Positions 46,183 to 54,465 of a stretch of DNA of 64,000 nt are shown here, one piece after another. The DNA is taken from NCBI RefSeq assembly GCF_007109405.1, contig NZ_VJOY01000005.1, forward strand, positions 189,921-253,920, written 5' to 3'. A program made the translations under genes and the position numbers. The notes under the pieces are model-generated. The model ran no database searches and had not been told where the DNA came from. It saw only the letters and a program-made list of their open reading frames with translations. Within the stretch, counting starts at the first letter, position 1; the number at the start of each line of letters is the position of its first letter. The stretch is from Pseudomonas mangiferae (GTDB taxonomy: Bacteria > Pseudomonadota > Gammaproteobacteria > Pseudomonadales > Pseudomonadaceae).

Positions 46183-47511
46183 ATGAAGGGTGTTTCCTTC
46201 TTCGCGCTGGCTCTGGGCCTGAGCGCAGGCTGCGCTGCCAATGCGGTCGAACTGGCGGTCAATGGCCAGGGGCAGGTCCTGATCTATCCCCTCTACAGCG
46301 TCGAGTCGGGCAACGATACAGCGATTCACCTCACCAACACCGCCAGTCGCCCCGTCACGGCAAAGGTGCGGATCCTCGAGGGGCTGAATGGCCAGGTGGT
46401 GCACAGCTTCAACCTTTACCTGAACGAATACGACACCTGGACCGGCGTGCTCGTCCGCAGCGAGACCGGGGCCCGGCTGGTCAGCGCGGACGCCAGCTGT
46501 ACGGTCCCCTCGCTGCCCGCAGAGGGTGTGGAGCTGGGGGCTGGCGATCCCGAGCTGGCGGCGCGCAGTCGAGTGGGCACCCTCGAGGTCATCGAGACAG
46601 GCGTCTACATGGCTCCGGCCTCGCAGAGTGAGGAGTTTGCACTCATGCAGCTGTTCTATGGCTATCCCGCCGATTGCGGTCGCTTCAGCGCTGCGTTCGC
46701 CGAAGGCGGCGTCTGGGCCCAGAACAGCAAGGCCGGGCTTGCCCCTCCCGAAGGCCAGCTGTTCGGCAGCGTGACCATGACCAACGTGATGAACGGCGAG
46801 CAGATCGCCCTGGACGCCACGGCGCTGCTGGACTTCAGCCAGCACGCCCGCCAGACCCGTCCGGAAGACCCCGAGCCCACCCTGGCCCAGAGCGAAACGG
46901 TGTTCGCGAAGATGCGTGGGACGTCGGTGTCCTTCCGCAATGGGGCCGAAGCGGTCACGGCCCTGCTGACCCGCCGAAGCGCCGACGGCGAATTCGCCTA
47001 CGGAGCCGGGCTCAACGCCGAAACCGAGTGGGCCGTCACGTTTCCCACCAAGGCTTACCTCAACGCCGACCCGGAGGCGAGCCGGTATTCCCCTTACTAC
47101 AACCCACTCGTCATTGACGGGCGTCGGTGCGAAGGGTTCTACAGCCCTTACCGAAATCGTGACGGCTCGTCACGATTTGAATGGGCGTGGGCTAACCTCT
47201 GTGCGATTACCAACATCGTTGGGTTTGGCGACAGCGACATACTCGGTGGTCGATACGTCCGTACGCAGTTGCAAGCACCCGATAGCGATACCGGCTGGGT
47301 AAGCTTCGACCTTGAGGATGCTGGGGGTACCATGGGCCCGCCGAACCAGTACCGGAACCTCGCCGCCTTCCCTGGACCGGCGCCCTTCAACCTCAGAGGG
47401 GTGGGCATGATCGGGTTCTCCGTCATCCGCATCCAGAACGGCGATGTGGGGGGCCTGCTGTCCAACTACGTGAGCGTCAAGCGCCTCACGTCACTGGCCG
47501 ACCCGGAATAG
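46183..47511 (+). CDS. Exported protein of unknown function, paralogue 2
   Basis: This 442-residue protein is a close relative of the gene just upstream. They are nearly identical over the first 110 mature residues and near the C-terminus (GMIGFSVIRIQNGDVGGLLSN), but diverge in the middle. The signal peptide contains SAGCAANA; the cysteine might make it a lipoprotein, though the next residues fit ordinary cleavage better. I prefer the ATG at 46183 over one at 46174 because AAGGA spacing then equals that of paralogue 1. Confidence 0.82.
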   Translation: MKGVSFFALALGLSAGCAANAVELAVNGQGQVLIYPLYSVESGNDTAIHLTNTASRPVTAKVRILEGLNGQVVHSFNLYLNEYDTWTGVLVRSETGARLVSADASCTVPSLPAEGVELGAGDPELAARSRVGTLEVIETGVYMAPASQSEEFALMQLFYGYPADCGRFSAAFAEGGVWAQNSKAGLAPPEGQLFGSVTMTNVMNGEQIALDATALLDFSQHARQTRPEDPEPTLAQSETVFAKMRGTSVSFRNGAEAVTALLTRRSADGEFAYGAGLNAETEWAVTFPTKAYLNADPEASRYSPYYNPLVIDGRRCEGFYSPYRNRDGSSRFEWAWANLCAITNIVGFGDSDILGGRYVRTQLQAPDSDTGWVSFDLEDAGGTMGPPNQYRNLAAFPGPAPFNLRGVGMIGFSVIRIQNGDVGGLLSNYVSVKRLTSLADPE

Positions 47512-47523
47512 GCCGGCGGCCGC

Positions 47524-47901
47524 TCAGCCCAGCAGGCTCTCCATGGTGCGTTTGAGGGTCTCCATGGAGAACGGCTTGCCGAGCACGGTGGCCTTGTCCA
47601 GCACATCGCTGCCGGTCTCGAAGATTTCCGTGGCGTAGCCGCTGATGAAGATGACGTTGAGGTTAGGGCGCAGCTTGAGGGCGGGTTCGGCGATCTTCAC
47701 CCCGGACACGCCGCCGGGCAGACGGTAGTCGCTGATCAGCAGGTCCAGGTGCGGGCGCCCGGACAGGATAAGGAAGGCGGCGTCCGCCGAGTCGGCCTCC
47801 AGCACCTGGTAGCCTTCGCCGGTCAGGTAATCCACCAGCAGCATGAGGATCGCCGGCTCGTCCTCGACCACCAGTACCGTCTTGTTCACTGCGTTTTCCA
47901 T
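47524..47901 (-). CDS. Single-domain response regulator
   Basis: This 125-residue stand-alone receiver domain has the acidic pair in VLVVEDEPAI, phospho-acceptor in LLISDYRLPGGVSG, and the conserved Lys in VLGKPFSMETL. There is no output domain. It most resembles the receiver at the end of the hybrid kinase at 54466 (shared GKPFS/AKPFS end and ISGYA/ASGYA strand), so it may share its phosphate. It is separated from the next kinase gene by 129 bases. Confidence 0.9.
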   Translation of the reverse strand: MENAVNKTVLVVEDEPAILMLLVDYLTGEGYQVLEADSADAAFLILSGRPHLDLLISDYRLPGGVSGVKIAEPALKLRPNLNVIFISGYATEIFETGSDVLDKATVLGKPFSMETLKRTMESLLG

Positions 47902-47998
47902 GGTTCAGCATCCGATTGAGCGGCCTGGCGCGGCCGGCGACCTGGGCGGAAGCCGGGCAGGTCGCGGATTTCGACCGTGCCGGCCGGGCAAGTTTCCA

Positions 47999-48018
47999 GG
48001 GGCGCGACGAAGCGCCCC
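47999..48018 (-). terminator. Stem-loop between the REC-kinase and the lone receiver
   Basis: GGGGCGC-GACGAA-GCGCCCC is a 7-bp perfect stem just past the stop of the REC-kinase gene on the minus strand. The tail is weakly T-rich. It could end the kinase-CheR-CheB operon before the lone receiver gene. Confidence 0.35.
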
Positions 48019-48030
48019 AACGGTCGGCCC

Positions 48031-49236
48031 TCAGGCCGGGGCGGCGTCCCCGGTCCCCAGGGGCAGCACCACGCTGAACAGCGAGCCTTCGCCCGGAGTG
48101 CTCTGCACCTCGATGCGGCCGCCATGGGCCTTGACGATCTGCTCCGAGATGTAAAGCCCCAGCCCGAGGCCGGCCACCGCCTCCGTGCCCACCCCGCGCT
48201 CGAACTGCTGGAAGATCCGTTGCTGGTTCTCCGGCGAGATACCGATCCCACGGTCGCGCACGTCGATGCGCCCCCCTTCTTCCACCGGGTAGGCACGCAC
48301 CTCGATAGGCTTCTTCTCGCCGTAGCGCAGGGCGTTGGTCAGCAGGTTGGCCAGCACCTGCTCGATGCGGAACTCGTCCCAGACGCCGACGATGGGCGTC
48401 TCGGCCGACACGGACATGCTGTACTCGGCGGTCACCAGCTGGTGGGAGAAGCTTTCCACCACCTGCTGCACCAGCCGGCTCAGGTCGAAGCGCTTGGGCC
48501 GGATCGACAGCTTGCCGGTGCGGATGCGCGAGACGTCCAGCATGTCTTCGATAAGGCGGATCAGGCTCTGCAGTTGGCGTTCGTCCCGGGCGAACATGGC
48601 GCTCAGCTTGTCCAAGGTGAAGGCTTCGGCATTGGCCCGCTCCAGCTGCATCTTGCGCAGCTGGGTATCGAGGATCAGCCCATTGAGGGGCGTGCGCACC
48701 TCGTGGGAGACCATGGACATGAAGTCGTCGCGCATGCGCAGGGAGCGCTGCAGCTCCTCCTGGGTGGCGCGTAGCTCGGCGAGCAGGGTCTCCTGCTCCT
48801 GGCGGCTGCGCTCCAGCGCCTCCACCTGGCGCATCATCACCTTGCGCTGGCGGTAGAGGTCGACGAAGACGTTGACCTTGCTCTTCACCGCGTGCATGTC
48901 CAGGGGCTTCTGCAGGAAGTCCACCGCGCCGCTCTCGTAGCCCTTGAAGGCATAGTTGAGCTCGCGGCCGGCGGCGCTGACGAAGACGATGGGGATGTGC
49001 TTGGTCTTCTCCGTGCCACGCATCAGCTCGGCCAGTTCGAAGCCGTTCATGCCGGGCATCTGCACATCGAGTATCGCCAGGGCGAACTCATGCTCCAGCA
49101 GCAGCGCCAGCGCCTCGTCGGCGGACTGGGCCTTGAACACCTCGCGCCCTTCGCCCTTGATCAACGCCTCCAGGGCCAGCAGGTTCTCCGGCAGATCGTC
49201 GACGATCAGCAGTTTGCTTTCGGTTGCGCTCAGCAT
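48031..49236 (-). CDS. REC-HisKA-HATPase histidine kinase
   Basis: This 401-residue cytoplasmic kinase begins with a receiver domain (phospho-acceptor in LAILDVQMPGMNG), then a coiled-coil linker, HisKA (FMSMVSHEVRTPLNG) and HATPase (LANLLTNALRYG, DRGIGI, GLGLGLYI). The receiver at the N-terminus means its kinase activity is probably tuned by phosphate from another kinase. The gene overlaps cheB by seven bases, so it is translated in the same operon. Confidence 0.93.
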   Translation of the reverse strand: MLSATESKLLIVDDLPENLLALEALIKGEGREVFKAQSADEALALLLEHEFALAILDVQMPGMNGFELAELMRGTEKTKHIPIVFVSAAGRELNYAFKGYESGAVDFLQKPLDMHAVKSKVNVFVDLYRQRKVMMRQVEALERSRQEQETLLAELRATQEELQRSLRMRDDFMSMVSHEVRTPLNGLILDTQLRKMQLERANAEAFTLDKLSAMFARDERQLQSLIRLIEDMLDVSRIRTGKLSIRPKRFDLSRLVQQVVESFSHQLVTAEYSMSVSAETPIVGVWDEFRIEQVLANLLTNALRYGEKKPIEVRAYPVEEGGRIDVRDRGIGISPENQQRIFQQFERGVGTEAVAGLGLGLYISEQIVKAHGGRIEVQSTPGEGSLFSVVLPLGTGDAAPA

Positions 49237-49844
49237 GGGGCAGCATCCAGTTGGGCCAGCACGGACGGCATGGCGCGCAGGGGAAGAATGAAGTCGGGGC
49301 GGTGCCGCGCCAGGGCGGCCTGGGGCATGGTGGGCACCTGGGCGTCCGCCGGGTCCTGGACCAGGGTCAGGCCGCCGCGGCGCTTGATCCAGGCCAGGCC
49401 CGCGGCGCCGTCGTCGTTGGCGCCGGTGAGCAGCAACCCGGCCAGGGCTTCCCCGTACACGTCCGCGGCGGACTCGAAGAGGAAGTCGATGGAGGGCCGC
49501 GAAAAGTGGAACGGCTCTTCCCGGCTGAAGGAGAAACTGTGGTCCTGCTCGATGGAGAGGTGGTAGCCAGGCGCGGCGAAGTACAGCACCCCCGGGCTCA
49601 GGGTCTCCTTGTCCTCGGCTTCCTTCACCCGCAGCGCCACCCGCGCCTGGAACACCTCGGCGAGGCGGCTGTGGCGCTCCTCCGGCAAGTGCAGCACCAC
49701 CACCACCGGCAGCCGATAGCTCGCCGGCAGGGTGGCGAACAGCTCCAGCATGGCCTGTACGCCGCCGGCGGAGGCGCCTACCACCAGCGCGTCGAAGCGA
49801 CGGTCTGCCAGGCGGGGCGCGGGATCGAGGAACGAGCCGTTCAT
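49230..49844 (-). CDS. CheB-type methylesterase domain protein (no receiver)
   Basis: This 204-residue protein is only the CheB catalytic domain. The catalytic triad is visible as S25 (GASAGGVQA), H52 (LHLPEERHS) and an aspartate at 144-145 (TGANDDGAAGL). True chemotaxis CheB carries an N-terminal receiver, absent here. The substrate would be a glutamyl methyl ester on a partner protein, but no chemoreceptor gene is nearby. It overlaps cheR by four bases (ATGA). Confidence 0.92.
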   Translation of the reverse strand: MNGSFLDPAPRLADRRFDALVVGASAGGVQAMLELFATLPASYRLPVVVVLHLPEERHSRLAEVFQARVALRVKEAEDKETLSPGVLYFAAPGYHLSIEQDHSFSFSREEPFHFSRPSIDFLFESAADVYGEALAGLLLTGANDDGAAGLAWIKRRGGLTLVQDPADAQVPTMPQAALARHRPDFILPLRAMPSVLAQLDAAPC

Positions 49845-50659
49845 AGCTTGCGGAAGATCCGTTCCTGGCGCTGCACGGCCTCGAAACGCTGGGCGTAGTT
49901 GGAGAAGTCCAGGCTCTCCTTGCTGCCCAGGCCGAGAAAACCCCGGTGGCAGAGCGATTCGTGGAACAGGCCGAAGGCCCGGTTCTGCAGCTTCTTGTTG
50001 AAGTAGATGAGCACGTTGCGGCAGGAGATCAGGTGGGTCTCGGCGAACACGCTGTCGGTGGCGAGGCTGTGGTCGGCGAAGGTCATCCGCTCCCGCAGGG
50101 CCTTGTCGAACAGGGCGCCGTCGTAGGCGGCGATGTAATAGTCGGAGAGGGACTGGCGGCCGCCGGCCTTCTGGTAGTTCTCGGTGTAGCCGCGGATGTT
50201 GTCCAGGGAGAAGATGCCCTGCCGGGCCTTCTCCAGGGAATGCGGGTTGATGTCGGTGGCGTAGAGGATGCTGCGGTCCAGCAGGCCCTCCTCCTTGAGC
50301 AGGATCGCCATGGAGTACACCTCTTCCCCGGTGCTGCAGCCGGCGATCCAGATCTTCAGCGACGGGTAGGTGCGCAGTACCGGTATCACCTGCTGGCGCA
50401 GGGCGAGGAAGTACGACGGGTCGCGGAACATTTCGCTCACCGGGATGGTGAGGTACTGCAGCAGCTGCATGAACGCCTGGGGCTCGTGGATCACCCGCTC
50501 CTGCAGGGCCGAGATGGTCTTGCAGTCGAACTGGGTCAGGGCGTGCAACACCCGGCGCTTCAGGGACGCGCCGGAGTAGTCGCGGAAATCGTAGCTGTAC
50601 TTGAGGTAGATAGCCTCGATCAGCAGGCGCAGCTCGATTTCGATGTCACGATCGGGCAT
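49841..50659 (-). CDS. CheR-type SAM-dependent methyltransferase
   Basis: This 272-residue protein has the CheR N-terminal helical domain (YSGASLKRRVLHAL) and the methyltransferase domain with SAM loop IWIAGCSTGEEVYSMAILL, then YATDINPHSLEKAR and ISCRNVLIYF. CheR methylates glutamates of chemoreceptors; here it is paired with CheB inside a kinase operon with no receptor gene. Only one base separates it from the upstream kinase stop. Confidence 0.93.
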   Translation of the reverse strand: MPDRDIEIELRLLIEAIYLKYSYDFRDYSGASLKRRVLHALTQFDCKTISALQERVIHEPQAFMQLLQYLTIPVSEMFRDPSYFLALRQQVIPVLRTYPSLKIWIAGCSTGEEVYSMAILLKEEGLLDRSILYATDINPHSLEKARQGIFSLDNIRGYTENYQKAGGRQSLSDYYIAAYDGALFDKALRERMTFADHSLATDSVFAETHLISCRNVLIYFNKKLQNRAFGLFHESLCHRGFLGLGSKESLDFSNYAQRFEAVQRQERIFRKL

Positions 50660-50660
50660 G

Positions 50661-53600
50661 TCAGATCCGTTCCAGTTTGGGCATCCAGACGCGGATCAGG
50701 GAGAACAGACGATCCAGGTCTATCGGCTTGGCCAGGTAGTCGTTGGCGCCGGCCTGCAGGCAGCGCTCCTGGTCGTCCTTCATCGCCTTGGCGGTGACCG
50801 CGATGATCGGCAGCTTGCGCCAGCGCGGGTCCTTGCGGATTTCCATGGTGGCCTGGTAGCCGTCCATTTCCGGCATCATCACGTCCATCAGCACCAGGTC
50901 GATGTCGGCCACCTCGTTGAGCTTGTCGATGGCCTCCAGGCCATTGCGCGCCACTTCCACCTCGGCGCCCTTCTGCTCCAGGGCGCTGGTGAGGGCGAAG
51001 ATGTTGCGCACGTCGTCGTCCACCAGCAGGATGCGCCGCCCTTCGAAGACCTTGTCGCGGCTGCGGGCGGTCTTGAGCATGCGCTGGCGGTCGCTGGAGA
51101 GTTCCGCCTCCACCTTGTGGAGGAACAGGGTGACCTCGTCCAGCAACCGCTCCGGCGACCGGGCGCCCTTGATGATGATGGAGCGGGAATACTTCATCAG
51201 CTCCGCCTCCTCGTCCCGGGACAGGTTGCGCCCGGTGTAGACGATCACCGGCGGGAACGAGCAGATTTCCTCGCTGGCCATGCGCTTGAGCAGTTCGTTG
51301 CCCTGCATGTCCGGCAGTTTCAGGTCGATGATCATGCAGTCGAAGATGGTGGTGTGAAGCTTCTCCAGGGCCTCGCTGCCCAGCTCCACCGCGGTGATCT
51401 CGATGTCCTCGTCGCCGATCAGACGGGCGATGCTGTCGCGCTGGCGGGCGTCGTCCTCCACCAGCAGGATGTGCTTGACCTTCTGGTCCAGCTTGGCCTC
51501 CAGCTTGCCGAACACTTCCTTGAGCTGTTCGCGGGTGGTGGGTTTCACCGCGTAGCCGATGGCGCCAAGGTGCAGCGCGGCCTCCATGCGGTCCTCCACG
51601 GAGATCACGTGGACCGGGATGTGGCGGATCTTCGGGTCTTCCTTGAGCTGCTGCAGCATGGTCAGGCCGGAGCCGTCGGGCAGGCGCATGTCCAGCAGGA
51701 TCGCGTCCGGGCGGAACTGCCGGGCCAGGCTCATGCCCTCGTCCACCCCGTGGGCCACCAGGCAGTGGTAGCCCAGTTCGTGGGCCAGGTCGAAGAGGAT
51801 CTTGGCGAACTTCGGCTCGTCCTCGATCACCAGCACCGCGCGGTTGGCGAACGGCGCGCGCTCGCGGTCGTCGGCGAAGCTGGGCAGCGGCGGTCGCTCG
51901 GTGGCGGGGAGGCTGACAGCGGGCGCCTCGGCGACGCTGGGCGTCGGCGAGATCGGCAGGCTGGCCAGGGCGGCGGTGGGCAGCGGCGCCGGCGTGGTGT
52001 CCAGCAGCGGCTCCTCGTAGGTCTCCGGCAGCAGCAGGGTGAAGGTGCTGCCCTCGCCCGGCCGGCTCTCCACGGTGATGGTGCCGCCCAGCAGGCGGGC
52101 CAGGTCGCGGGAGATGGACAGGCCCAGACCGGTGCCGCCGTAACGGCGGTTGGTGGTGCCGTCGGCCTGGCGGAAGGCCTCGAAGATGCTTTCCTGCTGG
52201 TCCTGGCGGATGCCGATACCGGTGTCGCGCACGGCGAAGGCGATGCCCTTGGGATGCGGGTTCACGGTCAGCGACACCTCGCCTTTCTCGGTGAACTTCA
52301 GGGCGTTGGACAGCAGGTTCTTGAGAATCTGCTCGACCCGCTGGCGGTCGGTGAACAGCACCTTGGGCGCGGCATCCGCCAGGGAGACGCGGAACGCGAG
52401 GTGCTTCTGCCCGGCCAGGGGTTCGAAGAGCATCTGCAGCGATTCCACCAGCTTGGAGACCCGGCTGCTCTCCGGCCGCACGTCCAGCTTGCCGGCTTCC
52501 ACCTTGGAGATGTCGAGGATGTCGTTGATCAGATTGAGCAGATCGTTGCCGGCGGAATAGATGGATTCGGCGAACTTCACCTGCTCGTCGTTCAGGTTGC
52601 CGTGGTTGTTGTCCGCCAGCAGCTTGGCGAGGATCAGCGAGCTGTTCAGCGGCGTGCGCAGCTCGTGGGACATGTTGGCGAGGAACTCGGACTTGTAGCG
52701 GCTGGCGCGCTGCAGCTCCAGGGCGCGCTGCTCCAGCTGCTCCTGGGCCTCGTTGAGGGCGTTGTTCTTCTGGTTCAGGGTGTCGCGCTGGTTGGACAGC
52801 TCCTGGGCCTGCTCCGCCAGCTGCTCGTTGGTCTGCTCCAGCTCGGCCTGCTGGCTCTCCAGGTGGCTCTGGGATTCCTTGAGGATGCGCGACTGTTCTT
52901 CCAGTTCCTCGTTGGCGGTCTTGAGCTCTTCCTGCTGAACCTGCAGCTCCTCGTTGAGCTGCTGGGTCTCGGCCAGCACTTCCTGCAGGCGATGACGGTA
53001 ACGGGCGGCCTCGATGGAGCTGCCGATGTTGCCGGCGATCAGCCGCAAGAACTCGGCGTCGCGCTCGGTTGGCGGGCGCAGGAAGCCCAGCTCCACTACG
53101 CCGTTGACCTTGTCCTCGTCGGTGAAGGGCAGCAGCACCACGCTGCGCGGCTCGCCCTCGCCCAGCCCGGAGTTGACCTTCAGGTAGTGGGCCGGCAGCT
53201 CGTCCAGCTGGATCAGGCGCTTCTCCTGAGCGGCCTGGCCCACCAGGCCCTCGGCGCTGTAGAAGGACTGGTCGGCCTTCTCCTGGTCACGGGAGAAGCC
53301 GTAGGAAGCGATGCGGGCCAGGCCGCCATGGTGCTCGCGCACGTACAGCGCGCCCACCACGCAGTCCAGGTACTGGGCGAGGAACTCCAGCACGTTGCGG
53401 CCCAGCTGGCTCATGCCCGGCTGGCCGATCAGCTTTTCCGCCATCTGGGTCTGGCCGCTGCGCAGCCAGGCCTGGTGGTGCAGGACCTTGGCGTGCTGGT
53501 CCTGTTGGCGCAACGCGCCGTTGTAGGTCCGCGACAGCGCCATCAGCTCGCGGCGGCCGAAGTAGGCGAGGAAGCCGCCGACCCCGAGGCTGAACAGCAG

Positions 53601-54164
53601 GTAGAAGCCCACCAGCCAGAACGTGCTGCTGTTAGCGGTGTTGCGCCGCTGGAAGCGCAGCTGTTCCTCGGTGCCGATGAACTGGGCGAATTCGGCGCGG
53701 ACCTCGTCGGTGATGCGCTTGCCGCGACCGGAGCCGATCACCGGCGCCAGATCCTGCCCCGCGCGACGCATGGCGATCAGCTCGGCGGCCACCGCGTTCC
53801 ACTGCTTCTGCAGGGCCTCGATGCGCTTGAGGCGGTCGATCTGCTGGGGGTTGTCCGCCACCAGGTCCAGCAGGGTGCGGATCTGCGCATCGAAGCGCGG
53901 CACGGCCAACTCGTAGGGATCGAGGAAGCTCTCGGTGCCGGTGATGATGAACCCGCGCATGCCGGTTTCCTGGTCCACCGCCAGCTTGGTGGCCTCGTTG
54001 GCATTGCTGATCACCCGGTCGGTGTGCTCGACCCAGTCCAGCACGTTGAGCAGGTAGCCGATGAGGGCGGCGAAGAACACAGCGCTGAGCAGCCCGACAC
54101 CCAGCGGCAGGGTGACGTTGCGGGCAAGGATACGGCGAAAACTTTGCTCGTCGAGGCTGGTCAT
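50661..54164 (-). CDS. Hybrid histidine kinase CHASE3-GAF-coiled coil-HisKA-HATPase-REC-REC-REC
   Basis: This 1167-residue membrane kinase has segments at about 19-41 and 181-203 flanking a CHASE3 sensor, a GAF domain (about 250-385), a coiled coil rich in Glu/Gln (390-490), HisKA with H500 (LANMSHELRTPLN), HATPase (LLSNALKF, DTGIGI, GTGLGLSI) and three receivers (about 795-905, 920-1035, 1050-1165). It leads the CheR-CheB-kinase operon. The start MTSLDEQ replaces a 30-residue-longer reading. Confidence 0.93.
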   Translation of the reverse strand: MTSLDEQSFRRILARNVTLPLGVGLLSAVFFAALIGYLLNVLDWVEHTDRVISNANEATKLAVDQETGMRGFIITGTESFLDPYELAVPRFDAQIRTLLDLVADNPQQIDRLKRIEALQKQWNAVAAELIAMRRAGQDLAPVIGSGRGKRITDEVRAEFAQFIGTEEQLRFQRRNTANSSTFWLVGFYLLFSLGVGGFLAYFGRRELMALSRTYNGALRQQDQHAKVLHHQAWLRSGQTQMAEKLIGQPGMSQLGRNVLEFLAQYLDCVVGALYVREHHGGLARIASYGFSRDQEKADQSFYSAEGLVGQAAQEKRLIQLDELPAHYLKVNSGLGEGEPRSVVLLPFTDEDKVNGVVELGFLRPPTERDAEFLRLIAGNIGSSIEAARYRHRLQEVLAETQQLNEELQVQQEELKTANEELEEQSRILKESQSHLESQQAELEQTNEQLAEQAQELSNQRDTLNQKNNALNEAQEQLEQRALELQRASRYKSEFLANMSHELRTPLNSSLILAKLLADNNHGNLNDEQVKFAESIYSAGNDLLNLINDILDISKVEAGKLDVRPESSRVSKLVESLQMLFEPLAGQKHLAFRVSLADAAPKVLFTDRQRVEQILKNLLSNALKFTEKGEVSLTVNPHPKGIAFAVRDTGIGIRQDQQESIFEAFRQADGTTNRRYGGTGLGLSISRDLARLLGGTITVESRPGEGSTFTLLLPETYEEPLLDTTPAPLPTAALASLPISPTPSVAEAPAVSLPATERPPLPSFADDRERAPFANRAVLVIEDEPKFAKILFDLAHELGYHCLVAHGVDEGMSLARQFRPDAILLDMRLPDGSGLTMLQQLKEDPKIRHIPVHVISVEDRMEAALHLGAIGYAVKPTTREQLKEVFGKLEAKLDQKVKHILLVEDDARQRDSIARLIGDEDIEITAVELGSEALEKLHTTIFDCMIIDLKLPDMQGNELLKRMASEEICSFPPVIVYTGRNLSRDEEAELMKYSRSIIIKGARSPERLLDEVTLFLHKVEAELSSDRQRMLKTARSRDKVFEGRRILLVDDDVRNIFALTSALEQKGAEVEVARNGLEAIDKLNEVADIDLVLMDVMMPEMDGYQATMEIRKDPRWRKLPIIAVTAKAMKDDQERCLQAGANDYLAKPIDLDRLFSLIRVWMPKLERI

Positions 54165-54465
54165 CGAAAGGGATTCCGGGCGCGGGTGGTCGGTCGGTTG
54201 ACGGAAAAGGCGGACAAAGCCCCGGATGGTACTGGCGCCACCGGGAGACTTCAAACGGCCACGCCGTTACTGGGGCGTTCGCGATGCGAGCCTGCAGGCA
54301 TGGCAACCTGCAATCGACTGCGGCCCCCGAAAAGGGTTCGGACGATTTTCACGCTGCCCGCGAGATCGATGGAATCTTTTCCCGCCCCTCCATTTCTAAC
54401 CAGCGCCCGAGGGCCCTCGCCGCGTCACCGCACTCGCGTCACCGTAAAACCAGGATGTTTTCGCC

